NCBI RefSeq assembly: GCF_024355225.1
Contig: NZ_VCNH01000008.1
Location: 1,674,001-1,738,000, forward strand
Origin: Roseovarius sp. M141
GTDB lineage: Bacteria; Pseudomonadota; Alphaproteobacteria; Rhodobacterales; Rhodobacteraceae
Length of the DNA stretch: 64,000 bases
Reading direction: 5' to 3'
In this document: in pieces, positions 9,301 through 21,645 of the stretch
How positions within the stretch are numbered: the first letter of the stretch is position 1
How the letters are laid out: each line of letters opens with the position of its first letter
Position numbers and translations under genes: made by a program
The notes under the pieces: model-generated
Told to the model about the DNA's origin: nothing
What the model saw: only the letters and a program-made list of their open reading frames with translations
Databases searched by the model: none

Positions 9301-10497
9301 GACGAACTGGCGATCTTGGATCGCAACATCTATTCCCGTCTGGGCACGATGATCTTGGGCAAAACGGCTGTCAAAGGCCCCAAGGGCGTCAAGTCGAACT
9401 CGGAGATCACCGAGGATCTGCTGAGCACGCTGACCAAGGGTCAGTGGTGGCAGCTGGCACTGAAGGAAGAGGCCGACGCGCAGATCATGGAGGCGCTGCA
9501 CGCACAATACGAGGCGCAGAAGCGCGCCCTTGATGCGCGGTTCGAGGACAAGGTCGAGAAGGTGCGCCGCGGCGACGACCTGCCGCCCGGCGTCATGAAG
9601 ATGGTCAAGGTGTTCATCGCGGTGAAGCGCAAGCTGCAACCGGGTGACAAGATGGCCGGCCGTCACGGCAACAAGGGTGTTATCTCCAAGGTGGTCCCGA
9701 TGGAGGACATGCCGTTCCTTGCGGATGGCACGCCGGTCGATTTCTGCCTCAACCCGCTGGGTGTTCCCAGCCGGATGAACGTCGGTCAGATTCTGGAAAC
9801 CCACATGGGTTGGGCCGCGCGCGGCTTTGGCATCAAGATCGACGATGCGCTTCAGGGCTATCGCCGCAACGGCGATCTGACCCCGGTGCGCGAGGCGATG
9901 CACCTGGCCTATGGCGACGATGTCTATGACGAGGGCATCAAGGACATGGACGAGGCGCAGCTGGTCGAGGCCGCAGGCAACGTGACGGGCGGTGTGCCCA
10001 TCGCGACGCCTGTCTTTGACGGGGCGAAAGAGGCGGATGTGAACGACGCGCTCAGCCGGGCAGGGTTCGACACGTCCGGTCAGTCGATCCTGTTCGACGG
10101 CCGCACGGGCGAGCAGTTTGCCCGCCCCGTGACCGTGGGGATGAAGTACCTGCTCAAGCTGCACCACCTTGTCGACGACAAGATCCACGCACGCTCGACC
10201 GGGCCGTACAGCCTCGTCACGCAGCAGCCGCTGGGTGGTAAGGCGCAGTTCGGCGGACAGCGTTTTGGTGAGATGGAGGTTTGGGCGCTGGAAGCTTACG
10301 GCGCCGCCTACACCTTGCAGGAGATGCTGACGGTCAAGTCGGACGATGTTGCAGGCCGTACCAAGGTCTACGAGAGCATCGTCAAGGGCGAAGACAGCTT
10401 TGAGGCCGGCGTGCCGGAATCGTTCAACGTGCTGGTCAAGGAGGTCCGGGGTCTGGGCCTCAACATGGAACTCCTGGATTCGGAAGGGGAGGAATAG
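6361..10497 (+). CDS. rpoB: DNA-directed RNA polymerase beta subunit
   Basis: A 1378-residue RpoB if translation starts at ATG 6361 ([20 protein letters not shown]), chosen over the in-frame GTG at 6349 because AAAGGTGA is correctly spaced and relatives begin this way. The rifampicin region (about residues 523-590) contains [23 protein letters not shown] and LSALGPGGL, i.e. the wild-type sensitive residues. The C-terminal part includes [13 protein letters not shown] and the beta clamp/switch region. It forms the catalytic core with RpoC. Confidence 0.98.
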   Translation: MAQSYLGQKRLRKYFGKIREVLEMPNLIEVQKSSYDLFLRSGELSVPTDGEGIKGVFQSVFPISDFNETSVIEFVNYDLEKPKYDVEECMQRDMTYSAPLKVTLRLIVFDIDEDTGAKSVKDIKEQDVFMGDMPLMTPNGTFVVNGTERVIVSQMHRSPGVFFDHDKGKTHSSGKLLFACRIIPYRGSWLDFEFDAKDIVFARIDRRRKLPVTTLLYSMGLDQEGIMDAYYDTIQFKLEKGKGWVTKFFPERVRGTRPTYDLVDAKTGEILAEAGKKVTPRAVKKLIDEGNVTDLLVPFEHIVGKFAAKDIINEETGAIYIEAGGELTLEYDKAGDITGGTLQDLLDAGITDIPVLDIDNINVGPYIRNTMAADKNMSRETALMDIYRVMRPGEPPTEEAASALFNTLFFDSERYDLSAVGRVKMNMRLDLDAEDTVRTLRREDIVACIKALVDLRDGKGDIDDIDHLGNRRVRSVGELMENQYRVGLLRMERAIKERMSSVEIDTVMPQDLINAKPAAAAVREFFGSSQLSQFMDQTNPLSEVTHKRRLSALGPGGLTRERAGFEVRDVHPTHYGRMCPIETPEGPNIGLINSLATFARVNKYGFIETPYRKVVDSQVTDDVQYMSATEEARHTIAQANANLDEDGRFVNDLVSTRQSGDYMLAPNEQVDLIDVSPKQLVSVAASLIPFLENDDANRALMGSNMMRQALPLIKAEAPLVGTGIEGVVARDSGAAIMAKRAGVIDQVDAQRIVVRATEDMEPGDPGVDIYRLRKFQRSNQNSCINQRPLVKVGDTVGKHEVIADGPATDMGELAVGRNVIVAFMPWNGYNYEDSILISERISRDDVFTSIHIEEFEVAARDTKLGPEEITRDIPNVGEEALRNLDEAGIVYIGADVEPGDILVGKITPKGESPMTPEEKLLRAIFGEKASDVRDTSLRVKPGDFGTVVEVRVFNRHGVEKDERALQIERDEIERLARDRDDELAILDRNIYSRLGTMILGKTAVKGPKGVKSNSEITEDLLSTLTKGQWWQLALKEEADAQIMEALHAQYEAQKRALDARFEDKVEKVRRGDDLPPGVMKMVKVFIAVKRKLQPGDKMAGRHGNKGVISKVVPMEDMPFLADGTPVDFCLNPLGVPSRMNVGQILETHMGWAARGFGIKIDDALQGYRRNGDLTPVREAMHLAYGDDVYDEGIKDMDEAQLVEAAGNVTGGVPIATPVFDGAKEADVNDALSRAGFDTSGQSILFDGRTGEQFARPVTVGMKYLLKLHHLVDDKIHARSTGPYSLVTQQPLGGKAQFGGQRFGEMEVWALEAYGAAYTLQEMLTVKSDDVAGRTKVYESIVKGEDSFEAGVPESFNVLVKEVRGLGLNMELLDSEGEE

Positions 10498-10519
10498 AAA
10501 ATTCGCAGTAATTTTCTTG

Positions 10520-10544
10520 GCCCGGTTTTCGCGGAAAACCGGGC
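10520..10544 (+). promoter_or_regulatory. stem-loop between rpoB and rpoC
   Basis: Perfect 11-bp stem GCCCGGTTTTC/GAAAACCGGGC with a 3-nt GCG loop, 23 nt after the rpoB stop and about 40 nt before rpoC. No T-run follows, so readthrough is expected; a role in mRNA stability or processing is inference. Confidence 0.6.
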
Positions 10545-10584
10545 ACCTTCCATTTCCGGACTACCCAAAATTCGAGGTAACTAA

Positions 10585-14814
<4,230 letters not shown>

Positions 14815-14833
14815 GCGCATGTCTTATTGATGA

Positions 14834-14866
14834 AAGGGGCCTCGCAGCAATGCGGGGCCCTTTTTA
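14834..14866 (+). terminator. intrinsic terminator after rpoC
   Basis: 12-bp stem (14835-14846 with 14851-14862, two G-T pairs) with a GCAA tetraloop, followed directly by TTTTTAT. A textbook Rho-independent terminator closing the rpoBC transcript. Confidence 0.92.
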
Positions 14867-15244
14867 TATGCGCTTTGCAAACGCGGGCGAACCGCTGGCG
14901 CGTCGTGTCGGCATTTGCCGCCGATGAAATGGCCGTTAGCGGGGCAATGCGGACTTGGATCGGGCGCTGACATCATAGTCTATACTGTCAGCAACGATAC
15001 TGTTAGAAACGCATTACAAGCGCGTCAATGGTATCGCAAAAACGCGATTTTGCGCAATAATTGCAAAGTGACGGGACATTTGAAAACAGCTAGTCTTAAA
15101 GTGATGTGGCGCTGGGCCCAAGATTCTGTTGCGGCAGCCAGACTGCGTGTTCGATCGAAGCTTGGCACTACAGGTTTCGCGCTTCAAGATCCGGACAGTG
15201 CATCGCCGCGCGACCGGACATCTACCAACGGGGGAAAGCCAAAA
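14867..15244 (+). promoter_or_regulatory. regulatory region upstream of the ATP-grasp gene
   Basis: 378 bp without a gene and noticeably AT-richer than its surroundings at 14970-15090. It holds two tandem 15-bp near-identical repeats (ATACTGTCAGCAACG at 14982-14996 and ATACTGTTAGAAACG at 14997-15011) and a perfect inverted repeat CGCAAAA-N6-TTTTGCG at 15035-15054. Together these look like binding sites for one or two regulators near the promoter. Confidence 0.5.
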
Positions 15245-16765
15245 ATGGCCAAGACTGACAAGAAGATAAAAGAGCCGAAAAAAGCGCCGAAAAAGAAACA
15301 GAAAACCGAGCAGCAGCAACCCGCGCCGACGCGGGAGAAATTAAGCGGTCTGACGGAAATATATCGCTATCTGAGGCGCAACAAGACGCCGATCTACGTC
15401 ATCATGCCGACGCCATTCAATCTGATGGGCCTTGACCAATGGGTCGGCGGGCTGGAATTCGTCAATTATTTTGATGTCTTCGACGGCGAACATCCGCGCG
15501 TCTTCAAACCGACGCAGCTGGGTGCGCCGGTTTTTCAGTCAATGGAGGATGTCGGTAATTATCTGGTCGACCACCCCGAATTCCGCGATCGCGTGAAGCA
15601 GCGCGATCCCGGGCTGGCCGTATTTGTTATGTTCGATGAAAAGACCGAGGATCTGTGCCGCGAAATCGGCCTGAAGATCGCGCTGCCCTCGAATGAATTG
15701 CGCCACCGGTTGGACAGCAAGATCGAGACGACGCGCATCGGCAACGAGGCGGATGTTGCAAGCGCGCCCAATGTGATGGGCCGGGCGGATACCTATGCGC
15801 AACTGACCAAGCTGGCGACCAGCGCCAAACTGGGCAAGGATCTGGTCGTTCAGACGCCCTATGGCGATAGTGGGCGCACGACCTTCTTCATCAAGACCAA
15901 GAAGGATTGGGACAAATTCTCCAGCAAGATCGTCGGCGAAGAGCTGAAGGTCATGAAGCGCCTGAACCATCTGCCCGGCACGATCGAGGGCTGCGCCACG
16001 CGGCACGGTACGCTGGTCGGCCCGGTGATGACCGACATCACGGGGTTCGAGGAAATCACCCCCTACAAGGGCGGCTGGTGTGGCAATGACGTGTCCCCCG
16101 CGATCCTGCCCGATGGCGTGCCCGACAAGGTCCGCGAGATGGCCCGCAAGCTGGGCGATCAGCTGTATATCGAGGGCTACAAGGGCGTATTCTGCACCGA
16201 TTTCCTGCTGGATACCGACACGAACGAGGTCTATCTGGGCGAAATCAACCCGCGCGTTTCGGGCGCCTCGCCGCCAACCAATCTGATCACGTCGACCTAT
16301 GGCGGCTGCCCGATGTTCCTGTTCCACCTGCTGGAATTCATGGATGTCGACTATGAGATCGACGTCGAAGAGGTGCAAAGCCGCTGGAATCATTACGATT
16401 ACTGGACTCAGCTGATCCTCAAGCAGACCGAGGACAAGGTCGAGTTGATCACGCAGGCTCCTAGGTCGGGGATCTGGAGCATGGAAGACAACGGAGAAAT
16501 CTCATTCGTGCGCGCAGGTCACAACATCAACGCGCTCGGGGACGAGCACGAGGCGTTTTATCTGCGGGTCTATGGCGTCGGCGAATATTGTTATCACGGC
16601 GCCGATATGGGCTGCGTTCTGGCGCGTGGCCGGATGCAATCGGATGATCGCGAGCTTCTGGAGCGGGCCAAACAGTGGAACAGCGCGATCAAGGGCCAGT
16701 TCCAAAAGCGTGCCGCTGACTCCCAAGACCGAGGTCGTGTTACCGCCGGATATGACCTCCGGTAA
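15245..16765 (+). CDS. ATP-grasp (biotin-carboxylase-like) ligase of unknown substrate
   Basis: 506 residues. After a Lys-rich N-terminal tail (about 1-32) the protein shows an ATP-grasp fold: nucleotide-binding VVQTPYGDSGRTTFF (about 201-215) and the metal-binding segment YLGEINPRVSGASPP (about 330-344). ATP-grasp enzymes join a carboxylate to an amine or thiol through an acyl phosphate. There is no biotin domain or carboxyltransferase partner nearby, so true biotin carboxylase is unlikely. The start at 15245 follows GGGGGAAAG; the open frame extends further upstream but that part is AT-rich and non-coding in character. Neighbours are a C45 Ntn hydrolase and a broken nitrilase, suggesting amide or peptide chemistry (inference). 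Confidence 0.8.
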   Translation: MAKTDKKIKEPKKAPKKKQKTEQQQPAPTREKLSGLTEIYRYLRRNKTPIYVIMPTPFNLMGLDQWVGGLEFVNYFDVFDGEHPRVFKPTQLGAPVFQSMEDVGNYLVDHPEFRDRVKQRDPGLAVFVMFDEKTEDLCREIGLKIALPSNELRHRLDSKIETTRIGNEADVASAPNVMGRADTYAQLTKLATSAKLGKDLVVQTPYGDSGRTTFFIKTKKDWDKFSSKIVGEELKVMKRLNHLPGTIEGCATRHGTLVGPVMTDITGFEEITPYKGGWCGNDVSPAILPDGVPDKVREMARKLGDQLYIEGYKGVFCTDFLLDTDTNEVYLGEINPRVSGASPPTNLITSTYGGCPMFLFHLLEFMDVDYEIDVEEVQSRWNHYDYWTQLILKQTEDKVELITQAPRSGIWSMEDNGEISFVRAGHNINALGDEHEAFYLRVYGVGEYCYHGADMGCVLARGRMQSDDRELLERAKQWNSAIKGQFQKRAADSQDRGRVTAGYDLR

Positions 16766-16784
16766 ATGGTTCTGAGTATTGAAG

Positions 16785-16813
16785 GAACGGGGAATCAGTC
16801 TGGTTCCCCGTTC
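16785..16813. terminator. hairpin after the ATP-grasp gene
   Basis: Perfect 10-bp stem GAACGGGGAA/TTCCCCGTTC with a 9-nt loop, 20 bp past the stop codon. No T-run on the plus strand, so it may act as an mRNA 3' stabiliser or a weak terminator. Confidence 0.5.
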
Positions 16814-16875
16814 GGCACATCGGTTGTGTCGATATCGCTCCTGAGCCGGAAGAAAGCGAATCCCTGACCGCGCAG

Positions 16876-17007
16876 TCAGACCTCCAGCTTGTCCAGGCTG
16901 CACCATTCGCGACGCATGCCTCGCGCGCTTTCGACGGACATCCAGACGCCGCCGACAAGGAAAAACACCGTCCACGTAAACGGATTGTGATCCTGATCCC
17001 CCCCCAC
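16876..17007 (-). CDS. possible 43-residue membrane microprotein
   Basis: A short minus-strand frame from GTG 17007 to TGA 16876. The translation contains HNPFTWTVFFLVGGVWMSVE (about residues 7-26, one hydrophobic span) then a basic tail ending WCSLDKLEV. The codons have the GC-rich third positions of the neighbouring genes. The start is uncertain because it abuts a run of eight G (minus strand); the frame stays open a little further upstream. No family recognised. It may be a small inner-membrane protein or the 3' remnant of a longer one. Confidence 0.35.
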   Translation of the reverse strand: MGGDQDHNPFTWTVFFLVGGVWMSVESARGMRREWCSLDKLEV

Positions 17008-17207
17008 TGAAACGTGCGCTGTAGGCGGACAATGCAGGGATATTGTGTTATCGGGTAGGTTGCGACCGTGCCGGGAATGTCGAGCTGGCGGATCGTGCCA
17101 GAGGGGGCGGCAGCATGGCAGGGATCATGACAACGTGATGGGCAATGTCAGTATCGTTACACCTTGCCTTATGGTGTTCACCGCCGGAATGCGGGTAAGA
17201 AGAACTT

Positions 17208-17239
17208 TGTGCAGGATGCACATATCTGACCCCAGATAT
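17208..17239. promoter_or_regulatory. two adjacent inverted repeats just upstream of the first C45 gene
   Basis: TGTGCA-GGA-TGCACA at 17208-17222 and ATATCTG-ACCC-CAGATAT at 17222-17239, the second ending 13 bp before the ATG at 17253. Their closeness to the start suggests operators or RNA hairpins that could occlude translation. The rest of 17008-17207 holds nothing I recognise. Confidence 0.5.
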
Positions 17240-17252
17240 AGACGGATATATC

Positions 17253-18338
17253 ATGCGACTTAATTTCAACAGCCTTGCAGAAGATCAGCCTTCTGACGCG
17301 TTGGCACAGGTTTTCTCGCGCGGTTGGCCCGGCTGGTCGCGCTGGCTGCGCAAGCGGCGCACCGCCCGCCCGACCGATCTGCGCGATGCGCGCCTTGCGC
17401 TGCGGCGCCACATGCCGGAATTCGAGACGCTTTGGGACACGTGGGTCAACGTTTGCAACGCCGACGATGATGCGGCGCTGTTCCTCAGTTTCTGGTCGCC
17501 GCCGCGCTATCTGGTGAATTGTTCGCAGGCGGTTCTGGTCGACGGCGACGGCCCGTTCCTGATCCGCAACTATGATCTGGACCCGAAGTTGAACGAGGCC
17601 ACGCTGCTCTCAACAGCTTGGCGCGGGCGCCGCGTGGCCGGAATGGTTGATGGAATCGTCGGCCTTGCCGATGGTGTGAACGATGCGGGCCTTGCAGCGT
17701 CGTTGACCTTTGGCGGACGCACGGCCTGCGCTGCGGGCTTTGGAATACCGCTGATCGTGCGCTACGTACTGGAGATGTGCGTGGATGTGAGCCAAGCGGT
17801 CGAGGCGCTGCGCGCCGTGCCGTCGCATATGTCCTATAACGTGACCGTCGTCGATGCGGCTGGCGACTGGGCGACCGTCTATCTGGCACCAGACCGCCCG
17901 CCTATCGTCACGCGCACGCCCTATGCCACGAACCACCAGATCGGCGTCGAATGGCCGCGCCATGGGCGGTTTTCCAACACCCAGGGACGCTCGGACCATC
18001 TTGAGGCGCTGCTCAAGGATCCGGCTATGACGCCGGGCAGGCTGACGGGCGAATTCCTGACCGCACCGCTGGCCAGCACCAGATATTCGCGCGGTTTCGG
18101 CACCGTCTACACGGCCGCCTATCGACCGCATACGGGGTCGATCGCGCTAAGCTGGATGGATGGCAGTCATGAGGCGTGGCATTTGGGATCGGTCGACCCG
18201 CGCGAACGTCTGGTCGAGTTTACCTCCACCGGGTCGCGCAGCCTTTCGGCCGGGCCGGGGCAGAGCTTGACGCGCAATGTGCAGTCTCACCCGTCAGCGG
18301 GTGAATTCGGGTGGCCGCCCGCGCCCTTCGCCGGATAG
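17253..18338 (+). CDS. C45-family autoproteolytic acyltransferase/hydrolase (Ntn fold), copy 1
   Basis: A 361-residue homologue of acyl-CoA:6-aminopenicillanate acyltransferase-type (peptidase C45) proteins. The probable nucleophile is Cys90 (YLVNCSQAV), expected to become the N-terminus after self-cleavage. It is followed by the substrate-pocket motif RNYDLD (about 105-110) and the GLADGVNDAGLAASL strand-turn-strand typical of the family. Such enzymes cleave or transfer acyl groups on amides; the substrate is unknown. No signal peptide, so cytoplasmic. RBS is weak. A paralogue lies at 32295. It sits between an ATP-grasp gene and a broken nitrilase. Confidence 0.8.
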   Translation: MRLNFNSLAEDQPSDALAQVFSRGWPGWSRWLRKRRTARPTDLRDARLALRRHMPEFETLWDTWVNVCNADDDAALFLSFWSPPRYLVNCSQAVLVDGDGPFLIRNYDLDPKLNEATLLSTAWRGRRVAGMVDGIVGLADGVNDAGLAASLTFGGRTACAAGFGIPLIVRYVLEMCVDVSQAVEALRAVPSHMSYNVTVVDAAGDWATVYLAPDRPPIVTRTPYATNHQIGVEWPRHGRFSNTQGRSDHLEALLKDPAMTPGRLTGEFLTAPLASTRYSRGFGTVYTAAYRPHTGSIALSWMDGSHEAWHLGSVDPRERLVEFTSTGSRSLSAGPGQSLTRNVQSHPSAGEFGWPPAPFAG

Positions 18339-18387
18339 CCGGGCAAAAGACCGGGCCGGTGGCGCCCGATACACGCAGGAGGCAGCC

Positions 18388-18829
18388 TGTCCCGATTGTC
18401 GATTGCCGACATTCAGATGCATATCACGATGCCGGGCAACATCACGAAAATGCTCAAGCGTCTGTAGGTGCTTTTCCACATCTATCCGTATTCGACGTGC
18501 CGATCTGCTATGACATTTGGTGCCCCGAGGCGGCGCGCGGCCTAGCTTCGCCGACACCCGGTCATGGCCTGCTGGCGGGCGGCAACGGGTATTCGAAGGT
18601 GATCTATCCGGCGGGGCAGATCCTGCATCGCGGCAACGTTCAGGAAGAGATGATCCCCATCGAGGTGGATTTTGATCTGGTCCGCCGCCAGCGTCGTGAG
18701 GGGGCTTTGCGCTTGGGCTAACCGCTCAAAAGCTTTCGTGACAGTCGCATGAAATCCCCGGTCTACGGCCCGGAATTCGACCGCAGCTATCTGGACGGTC
18801 TCGGGCCACGTCAAACCGGGGCGCCCTAA
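18388..18829 (+). pseudogene. carbon-nitrogen hydrolase (nitrilase superfamily) pseudogene
   Basis: An AGGAGG at 18377 precedes a frame reading LSIADIQMHITMPGNITKML, a nitrilase-type N-terminus, which hits TAG after LKRL. After further frame loss and a large internal deletion, another frame gives FDVPICYDIWCPEAARG, the CYD catalytic cysteine region, then a C-terminus that crosses a TAA at 18719 and ends PVYGPEFDRSYLDG. The Glu/Lys catalytic part is deleted. At least one frameshift, two stops and a deletion: clearly dead. Intact relatives hydrolyse amides or N-carbamoyl compounds. Confidence 0.75.
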
Positions 18830-19470
18830 GGCGTGATGTCTGCGGGCAAAGGTGCCGTATCGTGCCGGGCGATGAATCGGTCCAGCTCGGAGACTGTCGG
18901 CGTTTGGCCGGTAAACACCTCGACATAGCCGTGCATACGCGAAAAACGCAGGGCGCGGTCCTCGGTGACCTGCATCGAAAGATACCCGATCTGGGTGTAG
19001 ATCAGCGTCAGCGTCCTGATTTCGGCCTCGCTCGCGGCATAGCCGAATCGCAGGAACATCGCCTGCACCGCCGCCTTGCGCCGCGTATCGGCATGGGCCA
19101 GCCGCGCCGCGAGGCCTGAATCGACGCGCGCCCAATTGCGGATCGCCAGATCCAGCCGCCCGTCGAACAGCGTATCGTCCAGCCAGCAATCGAACAGATT
19201 CAGCACCGCCTCGCAGATCGTTTCGGAATAGGCGTCGCAGCGGGCGATCAGATTGCCGGTGTTCTTATCCTCCCAATAGCGGACCATCGCCTCCAATAGG
19301 GCCTCGCGGTCCTTGAAGTGCCAGTAGAATCCACTGCGCGTGACGCCCAGTCGCTTGGCCAATGGCATGATCTTGACGGCCTCGACGCCGCCTTCGGTCA
19401 ACGCGTCATAGGCGGCGTGCAGCCACGTTTCTTGCGTGCTGCCGGGGGAGGGGGCGGGGGTTTTGGTCAT
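18826..19470 (-). CDS. TetR-family transcriptional regulator
   Basis: 214 residues from ATG 19470. The N-terminal HTH (VKIMPLAKRLGVTRSGFYWH, about residues 30-50, with the FKDREALLEAMV helix) is typical TetR; the ligand-binding C-terminal half is family-specific. It is divergent from the flavoenzyme operon at 19599, and the 128-bp gap holds two palindromes spaced 21 bp apart that are good operator candidates. Likely a local repressor released by a pathway substrate (inference). Its 3' end overlaps the last bases of the broken nitrilase gene. Confidence 0.9.
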   Translation of the reverse strand: MTKTPAPSPGSTQETWLHAAYDALTEGGVEAVKIMPLAKRLGVTRSGFYWHFKDREALLEAMVRYWEDKNTGNLIARCDAYSETICEAVLNLFDCWLDDTLFDGRLDLAIRNWARVDSGLAARLAHADTRRKAAVQAMFLRFGYAASEAEIRTLTLIYTQIGYLSMQVTEDRALRFSRMHGYVEVFTGQTPTVSELDRFIARHDTAPLPADITP

Positions 19471-19489
19471 GACGGGACTATCAGCAAAC

Positions 19490-19524
19490 TTGACAGGTGT
19501 GTCAACCAAGTAGACACTTGTGTC
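19490..19524. promoter_or_regulatory. paired operator-like palindromes and promoter of the flavoenzyme operon
   Basis: TTGACAGGTGTGTCAA (19490-19505; arms TTGACA/TGTCAA) and GACACTTGTGTC (19513-19524; arms GACAC/GTGTC) share the core GACANNTGTGTC and have centres 21 bp apart, i.e. two helical turns. The first begins with a consensus -35 TTGACA on the plus strand; a weak -10 (GACACT) lies 17 bp further on. TetR binding here would block both divergent promoters. Confidence 0.65.
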
Positions 19525-19598
19525 CAATCCGGCCGAGTCGCCGGGCATCACGCAGGGACGCACGCGCCGCCAGCGGCGCCTGATACCGGGGGACAGAC

Positions 19599-21644
19599 AT
19601 GACCAAAGATCCGCTTTTGCAGCCCTACCAGCTGAAGCATCTGACGCTGAAGAACCGCATCATGACCACCAGTCACGAACCGGCCTATCCCGAGGGCGGC
19701 ATGCCCAAGGAACGCTACACCGCCTATCACGCCGAACGCGCCAAGGCCGGCGTGGCGCTGGCCATGACCGCCGGATCGGCCGCCGTCAGCCGCGACAGCC
19801 CGCCGGTTTTCAACAACGTGCTAGCCTACAAGGACGAGGTGGTGCCGTGGATACAGAAACTGTCCGATGGCTGCCACGAACATGGCTGCGCTGTGATGAT
19901 TCAGCTGACGCATCTGGGCCGACGCACGAATTGGAACAAGGGCGACTGGCTGCCCTCGGTGTCGTCCACCATGCACCGCGAGCCGGCGCACCGCGCCTTT
20001 CCCAAGCTGCTTGAGGATTGGGATATCGAGCGCATCATCACTGATTTCGCGGACGCCGCCGAGCGGATGAAGGCGGGCGGCATGGATGGGATCGAAATAC
20101 AGGCTTATGGTCATCTTCTGGATCAGCTCTGGTCGCCGCTGACCAACGATCTGACCGGGCCGTATGGCGCCGATACGCTGGAAAACCGCCTGCGCTTCCC
20201 GATGGACGTGCTGGGCGCGATCCGCAAACGGGTGGGCGAGGATTTCATCGTCGGTATCCGCTATACCGCTGACGAGGTGCAGACTGGCGGCATCGACGCG
20301 GCAGAGGGGATCGAGATATCGAAACGTCTGGCCGCGTCTGGGCTGGTGGACTTTCTCAATGTGATCCGGGGCCGCATCCATACCGATCCGGCCATGACCG
20401 ACGTGATCCCGGTGCAGGGCATGGCCAGCGCGCCGCATCTCGATTTCGCGGGCGAAGTGCGCAAGGCGACCGGCATGCCGACCTTCCATGCCGCGCGCAT
20501 CCCCGATGTGGCGACGGCGCGGCATGCCATCGCCGACGGCCTGCTGGACATGGTCGGCATGACCCGCGCGCACATGGCCGACCCGCATATCGTGCGCAAG
20601 ATCATTGAGGGGCGCGAAGACGATATCCGCCCCTGTGTCGGCGCGACCTTCTGTCTAGATCGGATCTATCAGGCGGGCGATGCGTTGTGCATCCACAACG
20701 CCGCGACGGGGCGCGAACTGACGATGCCACATACTATCGCACCCGCCGAAACCCGCAAAAAGGTGGTGATCGTCGGCGCCGGTCCTGCCGGGCTTGAGGC
20801 CGCCCGCGTCGCCGCCGAGCGCGGCCATGGCGTGACCGTGTTCGAGGCCGCAGCCGACCCCGGCGGGCAAATCCGCCTGACTGCCCGCAGCGCCCGGCGC
20901 CGCGAGATGATCGGCATCATCGACTGGCGCATGGCGCAATGCGCGGCGCGCGATGTGACCTTCCATTTCAACACCTTCGCCGAGGCAGGCGACGTGACCG
21001 CGCTGAACCCCGATGTCGTCATCATCGCCACCGGCGGCCTGCCCAATACCGAACTGTTTGAGACGGGCCGGGAGGAGCCGCATGTCGTCACCGCGTGGGA
21101 TATCATCTCGGGCGACGTGAAACCGGCTGAGAACATCCTGATCTATGACGAATCCGGCGACCACCCCGCCTTGCAGGCCGCCGAAATGGCCGTCGACGCG
21201 GGCGCAACGGTCGAGGTGATGACCCCCGACCGCACTTTCGCGCCCGACATCATGGCGATGAACCTTGTCCCCTACATGCGCAGCCTTCAGGGCAAGGGTG
21301 TGACCTTCACCGTCACGCGGCGTCTGCTGGGGGTCGCGCAGGATGGCAACAAGCTGACCGCGACGATCGGCACCGATTACAGTGATCTGACGGAGGAGGC
21401 GCAGTACGATCAGGTCGTCGTCAACTACGGCACGCTGCCGCTGGACGATCTCTATTTCGAGTTGCGCGATCAGTCGTCCAATGGCGGCGCGCTGGACCAT
21501 GACGCGCTGATCGACGGGCGCAAGCAGGAGGTCACGCGCAACCCCGATGGCAAATTCCAGCTGTTCCGCATCGGCGATGCCGTCTCGGCGCGCAACACCC
21601 ACGCGGCGATCTATGACGCGCTGCGCCTGCTCAAGGATATTTGA
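19599..21644 (+). CDS. two-domain NADH:flavin oxidoreductase (TMADH/DgcA type), three-cysteine variant
   Basis: 681 residues. N-terminal OYE-like TIM barrel (about 1-345; LKNRIMTTSHEPAYPEGGMP, DGIEIQAYGHLLDQLWSPLTN) binding FMN. C-terminal FAD/NAD(P)-binding half from about 385 (VVIVGAGPAGLEAARVAAERG). The linker Cys motif is C346-x5-C352-x11-C364: the second of the four cysteines that hold 4Fe-4S in trimethylamine dehydrogenase or dienoyl-CoA reductase is Ala349, with one residue missing. Relatives oxidatively demethylate N-methylated amino acids or betaines, or reduce enoyl-CoAs. First gene of the TetR-facing operon; a ProC-like gene follows after 1 bp. Confidence 0.8.
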   Translation: MTKDPLLQPYQLKHLTLKNRIMTTSHEPAYPEGGMPKERYTAYHAERAKAGVALAMTAGSAAVSRDSPPVFNNVLAYKDEVVPWIQKLSDGCHEHGCAVMIQLTHLGRRTNWNKGDWLPSVSSTMHREPAHRAFPKLLEDWDIERIITDFADAAERMKAGGMDGIEIQAYGHLLDQLWSPLTNDLTGPYGADTLENRLRFPMDVLGAIRKRVGEDFIVGIRYTADEVQTGGIDAAEGIEISKRLAASGLVDFLNVIRGRIHTDPAMTDVIPVQGMASAPHLDFAGEVRKATGMPTFHAARIPDVATARHAIADGLLDMVGMTRAHMADPHIVRKIIEGREDDIRPCVGATFCLDRIYQAGDALCIHNAATGRELTMPHTIAPAETRKKVVIVGAGPAGLEAARVAAERGHGVTVFEAAADPGGQIRLTARSARRREMIGIIDWRMAQCAARDVTFHFNTFAEAGDVTALNPDVVIIATGGLPNTELFETGREEPHVVTAWDIISGDVKPAENILIYDESGDHPALQAAEMAVDAGATVEVMTPDRTFAPDIMAMNLVPYMRSLQGKGVTFTVTRRLLGVAQDGNKLTATIGTDYSDLTEEAQYDQVVVNYGTLPLDDLYFELRDQSSNGGALDHDALIDGRKQEVTRNPDGKFQLFRIGDAVSARNTHAAIYDALRLLKDI

Positions 21645-21645
21645 C

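Noticed and set aside
14915..15244. Extension of the ATP-grasp gene upstream to 14915
   Set aside because: The upstream part is AT-rich, contains operator-like repeats and lacks a ribosome site; ATG 15245 has one and matches a plausible protein start.
15245..16765. Biotin carboxylase of acetyl-CoA carboxylase
   Set aside because: It lacks the usual biotin carboxylase signatures, no biotin carrier or carboxyltransferase gene is nearby, and the N-terminus is a Lys-rich tail.
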